48,296 nucleotides of DNA from a virus, in the IMG/VR virus record IMGVR_UViG_3300047321_000238, positions 1-48,296 of that record; one strand, 5' to 3'. This document shows, piece after piece, positions 18,850 through 27,467 of the stretch. Positions within the stretch are counted from its first letter, which is position 1. Each line of letters starts with the position of its first letter. Under the pieces are notes generated by a model. It had not been told where the DNA came from. It searched no databases and saw only the letters and a list, made by a program, of their open reading frames with translations. The position numbers and the translations under genes were made by a program.

Positions 18850-21800
18850 CTAAAATAATTTGTATAAAGCATTTTGAACTTTTTGATTTAAATTATATTG
18901 TGTTACTCTTCCGATGTTGGTTATTACTTGTAACCCTGAAGCAGAGGTAGGTTCTACGGATACATCTACGCTATGCAAGCCAACGCCATTTAATAATCCT
19001 AACATATCTCTTTGTAGAGCAAGAGGAGATGGACCATTATGAATATCTTTTATCTCTGGAGCTTTTTGGTATGCAGGTTCATTTTTATTTGAATCATACA
19101 TTCCAAAGTCAGATAATAACATACCTTCATTTTCTATAGTCTTCATCTTAATATTTTCTAAGTTCTCATCTGGCCTCCAACCTGCCCAAAACATATTAGG
19201 TAGATTGTGATTACTAAAGAAAGATTTATTAGATTTAGCTTTATCAACTTTTTCTCCCCATAAAACTTTTAAAGCTTTTTGTTTGTAAGGAGAAATCATC
19301 TTAAGTATCTTCTTCCTAGCTCTAGGATCTTTCTCTTTAGCAAACTCTAAGAAATAGTCTCTATCGTATTTAGGTAAAGCTCTAAGTACATCAGCCGCTG
19401 AAGAGTTATTTGTTAAACCATATATAGTTGTGTCTGCAGCTTTCTTATAAGCTAAAGCTGCTTTAGTATATTTGCCCATTTTATAATACTGTTCAGGAGT
19501 TTGTAACTTATATATTGCATTGCTAATATTGTAATCAAGTTGTTTCTTTACTTTAGCATCGATAGTATATTTATCTACTCTTTCTTTTTGCTTCTGTAAT
19601 CTTAATATTGCTTTCTGATTCTTTTTTTGATTGTATTCAAATTTGTTAACAATAGCTGCAATATTAACGCCGTCTTTTCTCTTAGATAGTCGTGCTGCTT
19701 TATTATATAAACCCATGTACTTCATGTATTCTAATCTGTCAAAGTACTCTTCTAATTCCCACTTCTTTTTAGTGTTCTTAGGAATGTACTTGCCAAACAT
19801 CTCATGATAGTTAAAGCTAGGATTTTTAATAGCTGATAATCCTACTCCGATAACTGCTCCAGCAATTGCCCCTTTTCCACCGCCAATTGTTTCTCCTTCT
19901 TTTTCTGCTATCTTTAATGCATTAGCTAAACCAGGAAACTTATTAGCTGGAACTTTTAATTGTCTAGCAACTGCGAATCCAGCCATACCGAAGTTAGCTG
20001 CACTTGCAATAGGATTATTTAAATGAGCAAATCCATAACCTAAAAATCCAATGGTTGCTGATATATTTGCACCATTCTTAGAATTCCAAACAGAAGCTTT
20101 AGATCCCCAATTCATTCTAGGAATTGCTCCAATAATTCCACCAGTTAAAGCATATGGATTAGTGAAAGCGAATAAAGCATGTGATGCCCATTTAGCTTTT
20201 CCTTCTAAACCTTTAGCTCTAGCTTGATTAGACCAGTACCAACTTGCTAAACCAAGAGCTTGAACTCCTAACCCTTTAGACCAACCAGTTTGTAATGTTG
20301 GCATAATGAATCCTTTAATAGGATGTCCCCATGTAGAATAGTTTGTTCCATATACTTGTTCTTTCTTATAAGATTCCATTGGATCATCTATTCTTAAATA
20401 CTTGTTATGAAGATAAGGAATTTGAGCATGAGCAATTCTTTCAAATATAGGGCCCATCATCTTATTAGAATCACCAGCAGCAAATAATTGATCAGCTAAA
20501 GTATCTTGACTATATTTCTCTTTAGCTTTCTTTTCTTCCCACATCTTCTTTGAGATACTTTCAGCTCCAACATTAACTAATGCACTAATAGATCCAGTAT
20601 TATCTCTTTGTCTAAATTTATTGTTTTCGTATTGTAATTCTACAATCATACCTGGCTTTAAGTATTCATGAATATAACTTTTCTTATTTTCATCATTAAG
20701 AGGCTTGACTCCAGCTAGAGTATATTGTTCATCACTACCGACTACTGTAAATCCTCCAGCATTAGCTACAGTGTTAATAACAGCGTGTCTAGTTTCCATC
20801 TTCTTTCCTGCAAATTGATAATTGTAGAATTTGTGATCGCTAGATTGAACCTTAACCCTCTTTTCTATTTGAGCCATTTCAGTTTTCATTTGAGGAGTTA
20901 ATGATGTTTCTTTCGCAATCTTTTTCCATGTCTTATACTCATCTGAACCAGGAGATATATCTGCTAAGATTTTGTATCTATCAAATGCACCATATCTTCC
21001 ATAACTATCTGGATGTAATTTATTTAAAGTTTCATATCCAGCACCAGGAAGTCTAGCTTCTCCTTTAGTTACTTTCGTATAAGGATCTCCTGTTTGATAT
21101 CTTTCAGGCATCCATAATGGCATAGTATTTCTAAGTGGATTAACTTGTTCGATATCATGGTTTTCATGTGGGAAGAAACGTCTAGCGATTTCCATGAAGT
21201 CTCCACCCATACCGCCTACGCCTTCATCCCAGAATCCTCGAACAAAAGAATTCATTTGTCCAGCTTTTTCTAATTGATATCCATGGCTAGCAGGTAACAT
21301 TGAATCAGCTAAGAATCCATACATACCTGATAATTGTTTAGCTGAGTACATTATGCTAGAAACATAATCACTCTTAGAACCTATTTCATTAACATGTATA
21401 TCATTAAGATATTTATCCTTAGCATTAGCAGCAGCCATAGTGAACGGTATATTTTGTAGTTTAGTATTTTCATTTATAACGCCGTTATCTTGGAATTCGT
21501 TAGCATTATTGCCTCTTGTTTTAATACCTTGATTAACTCCAGCTATTAATGACATTGCAGTTGAACCTGTTGTTAATCCACTAGTTACAAGTCTAGATAA
21601 GCCACTAGTTAACATGTCGCTAATAACTCCACTAGGTTCTTGATTTACATTAACATATTGAACTTGAGTGCCACTACCTCCACCTCTTATAACTGGAACA
21701 ACTGTATGATCAACTCCAGCTAGAGTTTCAGGATATCTTTCTCCATCAAATCCTGCAGATGTTACTTTACCTCTACTATTAAACTTAAGACTATATACAG

Positions 21801-24800
21801 ATTCACTCATTGAAGGCATAGACTTAGCTTTATAATCCATTGGTGTAAAGCCAGCTGGATCAACTCTAATAACTCTGTTTCCAGGTGCTTGTGCTTTGAT
21901 GTCGTTGTTTCTATTAGCTATTATTGATCTAACATCTAACAACGTACCGCTAAGTTCTGATTGATGCATTCTTCTTATAGGCTTTATTAATTGACCTATA
22001 GTAGGATTTAATACTGCTCCCCATGGAGTTTCTTCTTCGAATAACGAGCCTGTTACAGGATATGGTCTATCCCAATAATGTTTTTCTTCAAGCCAATAAG
22101 GATTAGCTAAATATCTTAATGGAGATAATGGATGTCGAAGAGTAGGAATTAAACTGTGTTTCCATTTCTCATCTTCTGAACCATATAGAGAAACATCTTT
22201 ATAATGACTATATGCTTGTCTTATTTTATTTGGTTCATAGTAAGATACTTTTCCTCCACGGAATTCAGAAGCAGAACCGAAACTCCACCATCTACCTTTT
22301 CTAACTGGATCTTCACCATTCTCTAAATAATCAAGATATTCATCTTTATCTTTATAGTCTCCAAGCCAGTAATTAGTAATAGGATTATACATTCTAGAAC
22401 GTCTATGATTGTCAGCCATTCCAGTTACTTGAGCAAATGTTTTAACTCCTACTCCAAAATTAGCTCTGAAGTTATAGTAGTCTTGAACAAAAGAAGTACC
22501 AGTTAAGTTTTCAGCTTCAAAGTTTAAATAACTAGCAGCATAACCTATTCCCATTATAGGCAGTATTCTTTTAAGTCCTAAGAATTTAATTTGATCTAGT
22601 ACACTTCCAGTGTTAGCTTTTGATGCACCTAATCCAAACTTCTCCATTGGAGTTATAAGTCTGTTAAGCATATGGTATGGTAAGAATGTAGCAGTAGTTA
22701 TATCTTTAACATTATTTCTTCCAGCAAAGAATTGTTTACCAAATCCCCTAGCTGCTGCAGCTGCTTTAGTAGAATCATTTAAGCTTTTAATAACATCAAG
22801 AGCTGATATAGATTTTCTCATTGTAACCCATTGATTATTTCTATGACCTTTTTGTATTGAGTTATCTTCTTCTATTACAACGTCTTTTCTCCAACTAGAA
22901 TTACTCTTTATGAAAGAATTGATTCCTGTTCTAAATTCGCTTAAGAACATATCTGTTTGAGCATTCTCAGAACTACCTTTTATTATATGACCAAAGTGTG
23001 ACATGATAGATTGTTTTTTTAGTCTATCTTGAACCTCATGTTGTGCTGAAGAGAATGATGCAGTTTCTTGTTGAAGAATACCCCAATTGAATATATTCTT
23101 CAGATTCTTTCTATCTGCTCCAGTGATATTCATCTTGCTTATTTTACTATAACTTATAGAATATCCTTGAACAAAATTTCCAATATAACTATTCTGATGT
23201 GCAGAATCTCTTAATAAAGCTTCTTTTACTACTTCTCTTTTAAGTAAATCGTTATATTTAAGAATGTTCATTCCATTCTTGTCACCAAGGTTTCCAATTT
23301 GAGCTATAGTATTTATTGAAGATATATTCTTCTTATACTTATTAACTAGAGACTTTAGATCACGATTCATAAATTCATCGTATTCATTTTCTATTAAATG
23401 GCCTGCAATATTATCATGGTTTAATGAGCTTAATACCATTCTTGCATGAGGGCCCAATGTCTTTTGTAATTCATTAATTGTATTTTTAGAAGGAGCGAAT
23501 GTTCTATGATTATATAAACGATTAACTTGATTTACATCTTTACCAAACTTCATCGCTGCTTCTTCATCTATCTTTGCATAAGTATCGTGACTAAACAATC
23601 TTTTAGGTACATTACCAACCCAACTCGAACCTTCACTAAACTTACTAAAGAATCCTCTGAACCTTTCAAGTTCATTTGTTCCTGTTGTATTAAAGTCTAA
23701 CCATTTAAGAGTCTTGTTGTCTTGAACTTTAGTGTCAAAGTTACCTTGTATTCTATTGTTCATTACATTGAAAGAACCATGTCTTCCAGACATAAGATAT
23801 AAATTGTCAGCTTCTTTTACATGCACTAAGTCACCATTATTATATTGGAATATTTTATTTCCTATTTTAAAATGGTCGAATCCTAACATTCCACTTTGTG
23901 ATCCAGTTAGATTTCCTAATACTGAATCAAAAGAACCTTGTGGTAAGTAGAAGAAATCTGGTGCTTTCTTATTGTCTATAAAACTTCTAGCAGAAAATAG
24001 TTTACCAGCGATTGTATCAGCAAACTCTTCTTTAACTTTGTAGCTTAAATCATTAATAGCTTTTGTAGAATAAAGTTCTCCATTTTTATTTACTCTTAGA
24101 GTAGCATTATCGATAACCATATCATTAAATCTATTATCATGTTGAACTAAAGCATGTAATGTATCAATAATATTATCATGACTTCCTTCAAACAGTTCAG
24201 AGTTCTTTATACTTGTTGTTTTGTTATCTACTCCGCTTAACAAGTCTCCAACAGTGGCTGCTCTATCTAAAGTATTTTTAAAGAATGTATCTTTCTTATT
24301 AGTATACTTATCTATAAGCTCTTCTTTATACGTATTTAATAATTGACCTTTAAATTTATCTTGATACTCAGTACTAAACTCTTCTTCTAATCTTTTAGAG
24401 TTATTTAAAGCTTGTTCCATAACATTCATGATGTCATCTTTATGCTCTTCTAAGATAGAACCATTAATCCTATCTTCAAATTCTGATCTGACCAAACTAG
24501 TTCCTTCGGCAGATTCTTGTAGATAAGTACTCTTTTTATTTAAACTCTCATCAACCATTTTGGTTAACTCTGAAAAGAACTCTCCTGAATTTGCTTTTGC
24601 ATTTTCATTTAGTTTTATATTATCAGTAAGAGATGTCATTACATGATTCTTTTGAACAGCATCAAACATTTCATCAGCTAAGTATGTTCCATCAGTTTTT
24701 AGTTTATTATAATGAAGTGCAGAAGATAATAATCCTCTACTATAATCAAGCTCTATACCTGTTTCTCTTCTAGTTGCATTCCAAGTGCTATCATCATTTA

Positions 24801-25035
24801 AAACATTCTTCTTAATGATACCACCTATTGCTTCATAGTCTAAATCTTTAAACGCCTTAGTAGATAAATCATCAGATACTTTGCTTATAGTTGTGCCTAA
24901 GTCTCCTATTGCTTTAGATAGGTATTTCATATTACCAGAATCTTTTAAGGCAAATGCACCTGCAGTAATGCCAGCTACAGCTAAACCTATATTTTTCAAT
25001 CTACTTGATCTTTCATCGTTGTCTGCATATTTCAA
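18850..25035 (-). CDS. probable tape measure protein, 2061 residues
   Basis: Placed directly behind two tail assembly chaperone genes, the usual tape measure position. The best start is TTG at 25035, eight bases past a GGAGG core; an upstream in-frame TTG at 25050 overlaps the ribosome binding site itself and is rejected. The protein is largely helical with hydrophobic stretches near residues 16-30, 821-838 and 1630-1680, and a Gly/Ala-rich stretch near 1718-1735, as expected for a tape measure whose segments may enter the membrane. Residues about 1425-1500 (GFTVVGSDEQYTLAGVKPL, then PGMIVELQYENN and RQRDNTGSISALV) follow the strand pattern of an SNase-like fold but lack its catalytic Asp/Glu residues. 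At about 0.15 nm per residue a full-length tape would imply a tail near 310 nm. Tape measure is an inference from position, size and composition. Confidence 0.7.
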   Translation of the reverse strand: MKYADNDERSSRLKNIGLAVAGITAGAFALKDSGNMKYLSKAIGDLGTTISKVSDDLSTKAFKDLDYEAIGGIIKKNVLNDDSTWNATRRETGIELDYSRGLLSSALHYNKLKTDGTYLADEMFDAVQKNHVMTSLTDNIKLNENAKANSGEFFSELTKMVDESLNKKSTYLQESAEGTSLVRSEFEDRINGSILEEHKDDIMNVMEQALNNSKRLEEEFSTEYQDKFKGQLLNTYKEELIDKYTNKKDTFFKNTLDRAATVGDLLSGVDNKTTSIKNSELFEGSHDNIIDTLHALVQHDNRFNDMVIDNATLRVNKNGELYSTKAINDLSYKVKEEFADTIAGKLFSARSFIDNKKAPDFFYLPQGSFDSVLGNLTGSQSGMLGFDHFKIGNKIFQYNNGDLVHVKEADNLYLMSGRHGSFNVMNNRIQGNFDTKVQDNKTLKWLDFNTTGTNELERFRGFFSKFSEGSSWVGNVPKRLFSHDTYAKIDEEAAMKFGKDVNQVNRLYNHRTFAPSKNTINELQKTLGPHARMVLSSLNHDNIAGHLIENEYDEFMNRDLKSLVNKYKKNISSINTIAQIGNLGDKNGMNILKYNDLLKREVVKEALLRDSAHQNSYIGNFVQGYSISYSKISKMNITGADRKNLKNIFNWGILQQETASFSSAQHEVQDRLKKQSIMSHFGHIIKGSSENAQTDMFLSEFRTGINSFIKSNSSWRKDVVIEEDNSIQKGHRNNQWVTMRKSISALDVIKSLNDSTKAAAAARGFGKQFFAGRNNVKDITTATFLPYHMLNRLITPMEKFGLGASKANTGSVLDQIKFLGLKRILPIMGIGYAASYLNFEAENLTGTSFVQDYYNFRANFGVGVKTFAQVTGMADNHRRSRMYNPITNYWLGDYKDKDEYLDYLENGEDPVRKGRWWSFGSASEFRGGKVSYYEPNKIRQAYSHYKDVSLYGSEDEKWKHSLIPTLRHPLSPLRYLANPYWLEEKHYWDRPYPVTGSLFEEETPWGAVLNPTIGQLIKPIRRMHQSELSGTLLDVRSIIANRNNDIKAQAPGNRVIRVDPAGFTPMDYKAKSMPSMSESVYSLKFNSRGKVTSAGFDGERYPETLAGVDHTVVPVIRGGGSGTQVQYVNVNQEPSGVISDMLTSGLSRLVTSGLTTGSTAMSLIAGVNQGIKTRGNNANEFQDNGVINENTKLQNIPFTMAAANAKDKYLNDIHVNEIGSKSDYVSSIMYSAKQLSGMYGFLADSMLPASHGYQLEKAGQMNSFVRGFWDEGVGGMGGDFMEIARRFFPHENHDIEQVNPLRNTMPLWMPERYQTGDPYTKVTKGEARLPGAGYETLNKLHPDSYGRYGAFDRYKILADISPGSDEYKTWKKIAKETSLTPQMKTEMAQIEKRVKVQSSDHKFYNYQFAGKKMETRHAVINTVANAGGFTVVGSDEQYTLAGVKPLNDENKKSYIHEYLKPGMIVELQYENNKFRQRDNTGSISALVNVGAESISKKMWEEKKAKEKYSQDTLADQLFAAGDSNKMMGPIFERIAHAQIPYLHNKYLRIDDPMESYKKEQVYGTNYSTWGHPIKGFIMPTLQTGWSKGLGVQALGLASWYWSNQARAKGLEGKAKWASHALFAFTNPYALTGGIIGAIPRMNWGSKASVWNSKNGANISATIGFLGYGFAHLNNPIASAANFGMAGFAVARQLKVPANKFPGLANALKIAEKEGETIGGGKGAIAGAVIGVGLSAIKNPSFNYHEMFGKYIPKNTKKKWELEEYFDRLEYMKYMGLYNKAARLSKRKDGVNIAAIVNKFEYNQKKNQKAILRLQKQKERVDKYTIDAKVKKQLDYNISNAIYKLQTPEQYYKMGKYTKAALAYKKAADTTIYGLTNNSSAADVLRALPKYDRDYFLEFAKEKDPRARKKILKMISPYKQKALKVLWGEKVDKAKSNKSFFSNHNLPNMFWAGWRPDENLENIKMKTIENEGMLLSDFGMYDSNKNEPAYQKAPEIKDIHNGPSPLALQRDMLGLLNGVGLHSVDVSVEPTSASGLQVITNIGRVTQYNLNQKVQNALYKLF

Positions 25036-25109
25036 TAATTTCACCTCCAAAAAAAAGATAATAATAAAAGCTTGTTAACTTCTATTACTATCTCTTTTAA
25101 TCTCTATAA

Positions 25110-25895
25110 CTATCGACCAACTCTTAAAGCTGGCGAAACTACATCTAATGAATCAACCATTCCACTTTCACCTTCTGTTGCTATTGTATCAGCATCCCAA
25201 TTAATTTCAGGGAACTTCTTTTTCATCTCAGCAAGTTTTTCAGGTGTTAATGCTTCTTTCTTTTTAGTAGTTTTCACTTCTTTAGGTTGATTTTCACTCG
25301 CCTTCACATTGGAGGTGAGTGCTTCTTGTTGCTCTGAAGCCGCTTGCCCACTAGCTTCTTGTTGTTGAAGCAAGTCATAATTAAATTCCATACCTCTTAA
25401 ATTTTGAAGTTTCCATTCAGCTCTAGATAAATATTTAGATGTTCTTTCTACATCCCAATTCTCTATATCTTCAATATCGTATTGAGGAAAAGCTTCATTT
25501 ATTAAGCATGGGATTTGATTCTGCAAATCAAACATTTCAGATCTATAGTAATCCATTATTGCAGTTCTGCTTTCCAAGTCTGCTAAGAAGGAGTTTTCCA
25601 TAATAGTTGTAAATAATCTATTACCAATTCCAGCAGGTAGATCATCTATATCTATAGTTTTAGAATCAGGATAAAGTAAGCATTTAACCATTACTTCATC
25701 CTCTTTATCCATAGTAGATAATGATTCATTTTCAGATATATCTTTATAATCTTTTCTTCCTAGTGGTTTGTATATATAGATTTCACCATCTAAATGTATC
25801 CAATAGACAGTCCTGTACTTAGCTTTTAATTCTTCTATCAATTCAATGATATCTACACTTTGTTCAACTAAACCTCTATCGTTTGTAAGTTTCAT
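25110..25895 (-). CDS. tail assembly chaperone 2
   Basis: A 261-residue protein. Residues about 30-125 are paralogous to the gene just before it: both share an aromatic strand, then K/R-P-x-x-R-K-(D/E)-Y-K (here YIYKPLGRKDYKDI), then an acidic helix and a C-L-L-Y-P / A-I-L-Y-P element. The C-terminal 90 residues are Gln/Ala-rich and then Lys-rich and look disordered. Position between tube and tape measure matches gpG/gpGT-type chaperones, which bind the tape measure before the tube polymerises. It has its own ATG and an AGAGGGTGA ribosome binding site, so no frameshift is needed to express it. Substrate is presumably the giant tape measure gene that follows. Confidence 0.65.
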   Translation of the reverse strand: MKLTNDRGLVEQSVDIIELIEELKAKYRTVYWIHLDGEIYIYKPLGRKDYKDISENESLSTMDKEDEVMVKCLLYPDSKTIDIDDLPAGIGNRLFTTIMENSFLADLESRTAIMDYYRSEMFDLQNQIPCLINEAFPQYDIEDIENWDVERTSKYLSRAEWKLQNLRGMEFNYDLLQQQEASGQAASEQQEALTSNVKASENQPKEVKTTKKKEALTPEKLAEMKKKFPEINWDADTIATEGESGMVDSLDVVSPALRVGR

Positions 25896-25908
25896 TTAGA
25901 TCACCCTC

Positions 25909-26340
25909 TTATAAAGATTCAGTTGCTGATATTTCAAATCCTGAATATTTTAAAATTTCTTCAGATAATACTGTAGCTAGTCCAGCTCTTGAATCGATTA
26001 AGTCACTTGCGTTAGCAGGATATAGTATAGCCATTTTAGCTATAGCTTCTTGCTTTGCTAAGATTTCAACTTCTTCATCTGCATCTAATAATTGTTTGTA
26101 TTCTTTTCTCTTTATTGGCCTCCAGATTACAAACTCATCGTCATCAACAGTGTTTTTGAATACCTTACCGTATAGTGCTTTCCATTCAGGAATTAATTGC
26201 TCTAAGTTTTCTGCAGTAACAGGTGTTGCTACAGGTGCTTTCTTGTCTTTTAAGATAGGCAATTTTGCTGGTGCTTCTGGTATCACCTTTTCAATTTTTG
26301 TTTCTACTTCTGTGTTTTCAATTGTATCATTAAGTTTCAT
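25909..26340 (-). CDS. tail assembly chaperone 1
   Basis: A 143-residue protein. Residues 1-45 are low-complexity, rich in Glu, Lys, Pro and Thr. Residues 45-143 carry the chaperone-like domain, with EFVIWRPIKRKEYKQL, an acidic helix and AILYP near the middle. The same arrangement recurs in the next gene, which starts 13 bases after this stop. Strong RBS (AGGAGG). By position and size it corresponds to the gpG-type tail chaperone of other tailed phages. The role is inferred from synteny and the paralogy. Confidence 0.65.
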   Translation of the reverse strand: MKLNDTIENTEVETKIEKVIPEAPAKLPILKDKKAPVATPVTAENLEQLIPEWKALYGKVFKNTVDDDEFVIWRPIKRKEYKQLLDADEEVEILAKQEAIAKMAILYPANASDLIDSRAGLATVLSEEILKYSGFEISATESL

Positions 26341-26417
26341 TTTTTATTCCTCCTAGATTTTATTTGCTTTCATCATAATTTGATTACTATATTTAATCGT
26401 TGATATAACATACTATT

Positions 26418-27467
26418 CTATTTTTTTATTTTAAATTCTATAGTATATTGTTGTTGAACTACTTGTCCCTTAGTAGCTCCTGTCGTAGCTTTACTATTAT
26501 ATTTACATATGACTATTCCAAGCATAGTTGATTTAGTTGAGCATTCTTTATTAAATGCAGTTACAAAGTCTGGACTGACTGAATATATTAACCTAGTACT
26601 ATCAATAACAGTTAATTTCATTAATGTTGAAATTAATTTATTTGTGTAAGTTCCTGATAACTGTAAAGTACCTTCAGTGAATATTACTTTTTCGTCAGAA
26701 GTCATAGTTATTAAATTAGAAGCAGGATCTATTGTTCCTGTTATAGTAATGTAAGATGTATTAGTAGCAGTAGTTATCAAATTCTCACTAGTGACACTTG
26801 AAGGATTAGCTTCAGCAGCATCTGAAAAGGCTTCTTTAACATCCCTTGCTATAAATGAATACATCTCTTGTACAGGATCACCATTATAATCTAATTGAAT
26901 ACTTGAACCAGTGATTTGCACAGTATCTAAAACAAGATAAGTTCCATACATACCTTTTGCTCCAGATAGAGCGTCTGCTTTTGTTTCACCAAATCCTACA
27001 ACTATATCAAAGCCTTTATCCCATACAGGTAAGTGAAGTCTCTTTCTAAAGTCAGAATAAAAATCACATGTGGCAGGATTGTCTTCTCCATACATTCTTC
27101 TAGACATCTTTTGAAAGTTCGTATTTGATTGCAGTTTACTTAAGAAGTTTCTCTCAGTAAAGTTAATAGCAAATTGCCCTTGAACTATTCTTGAACCTAC
27201 AGCCATATCATCAAATGTATAAGAGTTGTAACCATAGATAGGTAATGATTGTTGTTGAATAGACCATGCGATATTAGTTACTTCATCTATGAAGACATCT
27301 CCAAAGTATATCTCTGCATCCACTGCAGAGTAATACCTAGTCTTACCATTTACACTAGTTACAATAGGAGGTAGCTTTTCTAATGTTTGGCCGCTACCAC
27401 TTCTAGTATTATCCCATCCTTGATAAGTAGTGCCATTCTTAGTGTTCTTATTGTTATATTGATACAT
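26418..27467 (-). CDS. third tail-tube-like protein with Ig-like C-terminus
   Basis: A 349-residue protein. Residues about 45-225 show the tube-protein layout: an opening strand with AEIYFGDVFIDEVTNIAWSI, a G-S-R-I-V-Q-G-Q-F-A-I-N-F strand-turn-strand matching the G-x-R-x-I-A-G-x-L-V-F of the two preceding tube-like proteins, a D-I-V-V-G-F strand, and a closing Y-S-F-I-A-R-D element. Residues about 230-349 look like an added beta-sandwich (TSYITITGTIDPASNLITM). Its ATG overlaps the stop of the previous gene as TAATG behind GGAGGTG, implying translational coupling. It is probably a minor tube or tube-initiator/cap subunit rather than the main tube. Confidence 0.6.
   Translation of the reverse strand: MYQYNNKNTKNGTTYQGWDNTRSGSGQTLEKLPPIVTSVNGKTRYYSAVDAEIYFGDVFIDEVTNIAWSIQQQSLPIYGYNSYTFDDMAVGSRIVQGQFAINFTERNFLSKLQSNTNFQKMSRRMYGEDNPATCDFYSDFRKRLHLPVWDKGFDIVVGFGETKADALSGAKGMYGTYLVLDTVQITGSSIQLDYNGDPVQEMYSFIARDVKEAFSDAAEANPSSVTSENLITTATNTSYITITGTIDPASNLITMTSDEKVIFTEGTLQLSGTYTNKLISTLMKLTVIDSTRLIYSVSPDFVTAFNKECSTKSTMLGIVICKYNSKATTGATKGQVVQQQYTIEFKIKK

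Noticed and set aside
25036-25050. TTG at 25050 as start of the tape measure
   Set aside because: That codon is part of TTGGAGGTG, the ribosome binding site itself. The TTG at 25035 has correct spacing.
25896-25908. Programmed frameshift joining the two tail chaperone genes
   Set aside because: The second gene has its own ATG and AGAGGGTGA site, repeats the whole domain, and I see no classic slippery heptamer at the end of the first.
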